From: CAWDMC01 sp963803295
Lineage (GTDB): Bacteria; Acidobacteriota; Terriglobia; UBA7540
Assembly: GCA_963803295.1 (NCBI GenBank)
Contig: CAWDMC010000004.1
Span: 299,208-363,207, forward strand
DNA length: 64,000 bases
Direction: 5' to 3'
The first letter of the stretch is position 1, and each line of letters opens with the position of its first letter. Of this stretch, positions 63,916 to 64,000 are shown in pieces. The notes below the pieces were generated by a model. It made no database searches. It worked only from the letters and a program-made list of their open reading frames with translations, and had not been told where the DNA came from. The position numbers and the translations under genes were made by a program.

Positions 63916-64000
63916 CGTGCCCTGAGTGGGGTCAGCGGGAACTCAGCGGGGAGGTTAGTGGGTCACTTCTGACTAGCAGACGTGGGTCAATTCTCGCGAG

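Larger units (their letters stand above)
59875..64000 (-). mobile_element. IS21-like element of ~4.1 kb with passenger genes
   Basis: The two ends have the same layout: two copies of TGACCCA 24 bases apart on the left (59886-59892 and 59910-59916), and the inverse TGGGTCA at 63959-63965 and 63983-63989 on the right, also 24 apart. Flanking bases (CTCGCC... and ...CTCGCGAG inverse) also match. Multiple end repeats are typical of IS21. Five minus-strand genes are inside: zinc-ribbon, ParB-like, istA, istB and an unknown 118-residue gene. The element has disrupted the DUF3800-like gene on its left. The right end lies at or just past the window edge. Confidence 0.8.

Overview
The window looks like a chromosome segment of an Acidobacteriota-type soil bacterium. 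Two very large TonB-receptor-like proteins with an N-terminal carboxypeptidase-regulatory domain (Oar type), many secreted TPR proteins, secreted glycosidases, a phasin-like protein and a bacterial alpha-2-macroglobulin all fit that group. This is inferred from protein families; no rRNA or complete tRNA is present.

Layout. 1-7.6 kb: a 5'-truncated zinc alcohol dehydrogenase, a minus-strand group (YgfZ-like folate protein, small membrane protein, pterin carbinolamine dehydratase), an IS110 remnant, a secreted TPR protein with a decayed partial copy behind it, a type III polyketide synthase translationally coupled to an FAD oxidoreductase (probable phenolic-lipid pathway), a MITE-like palindrome and a YceI protein. 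7.6-30.5 kb: a carbohydrate and envelope region with two Oar-type receptors, a phytoene-dehydrogenase-like enzyme, two decayed SDR genes, two secreted glycosidase-like proteins, a divergent pair of TPR proteins, a 1.46-kb insertion sequence cutting a third TPR gene, a GH172 (DUF2961) protein, a recombinase remnant and an alpha/beta hydrolase. 30.7-32.5 kb: a six-repeat phasin-like gene with a PhaR-type palindrome in its promoter, and a GH130 remnant.

32.5-41.6 kb is a nitric-oxide cluster. It holds a Crp/Fnr regulator, a Ric/ScdA di-iron repair protein, two NnrS-like membrane proteins and a DUF1858-type small protein. Beside them lie wrecked genes: a quinol NO reductase (norB) with two amber codons, a frameshift and both ends missing; an alpha/beta hydrolase that lost its catalytic centre; and a radical-SAM gene with three frameshifts. 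A shared palindrome, TGAC-N4-GTCA, sits once before ric and twice between the divergent NnrS operon and the radical-SAM remnant. The NO-sensing and repair genes look intact while the reductase is dead.

42.2-48.4 kb is one giant gene for an alpha-2-macroglobulin with an intact thioester motif. Its bait-region position holds a large insert of GspG-like repeats, a carboxypeptidase-regulatory domain and a polyproline stretch. 49-51.2 kb holds a PIN/Phd toxin-antitoxin pair, a broken tyrosine integrase and a 3' fragment of a tRNA-Val(GAC), i.e. an attachment scar. 51.5-58.7 kb is a cassette between ~98-bp direct repeats carrying defence-like genes: a split deoxyribosyltransferase/TIR-like protein, a PD-(D/E)XK nuclease, an unknown two-part protein and a frameshifted PLD nuclease. 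59.2-64 kb: a DUF3800 gene cut by a ~4.1-kb IS21-like element that carries ParB-like, zinc-ribbon and unknown passenger genes; it ends at or just past the window edge.

The strongest candidates for something new are the alpha-2-macroglobulin hybrid, the repeat-bounded defence cassette and the NO operator/regulon around a dead norB.
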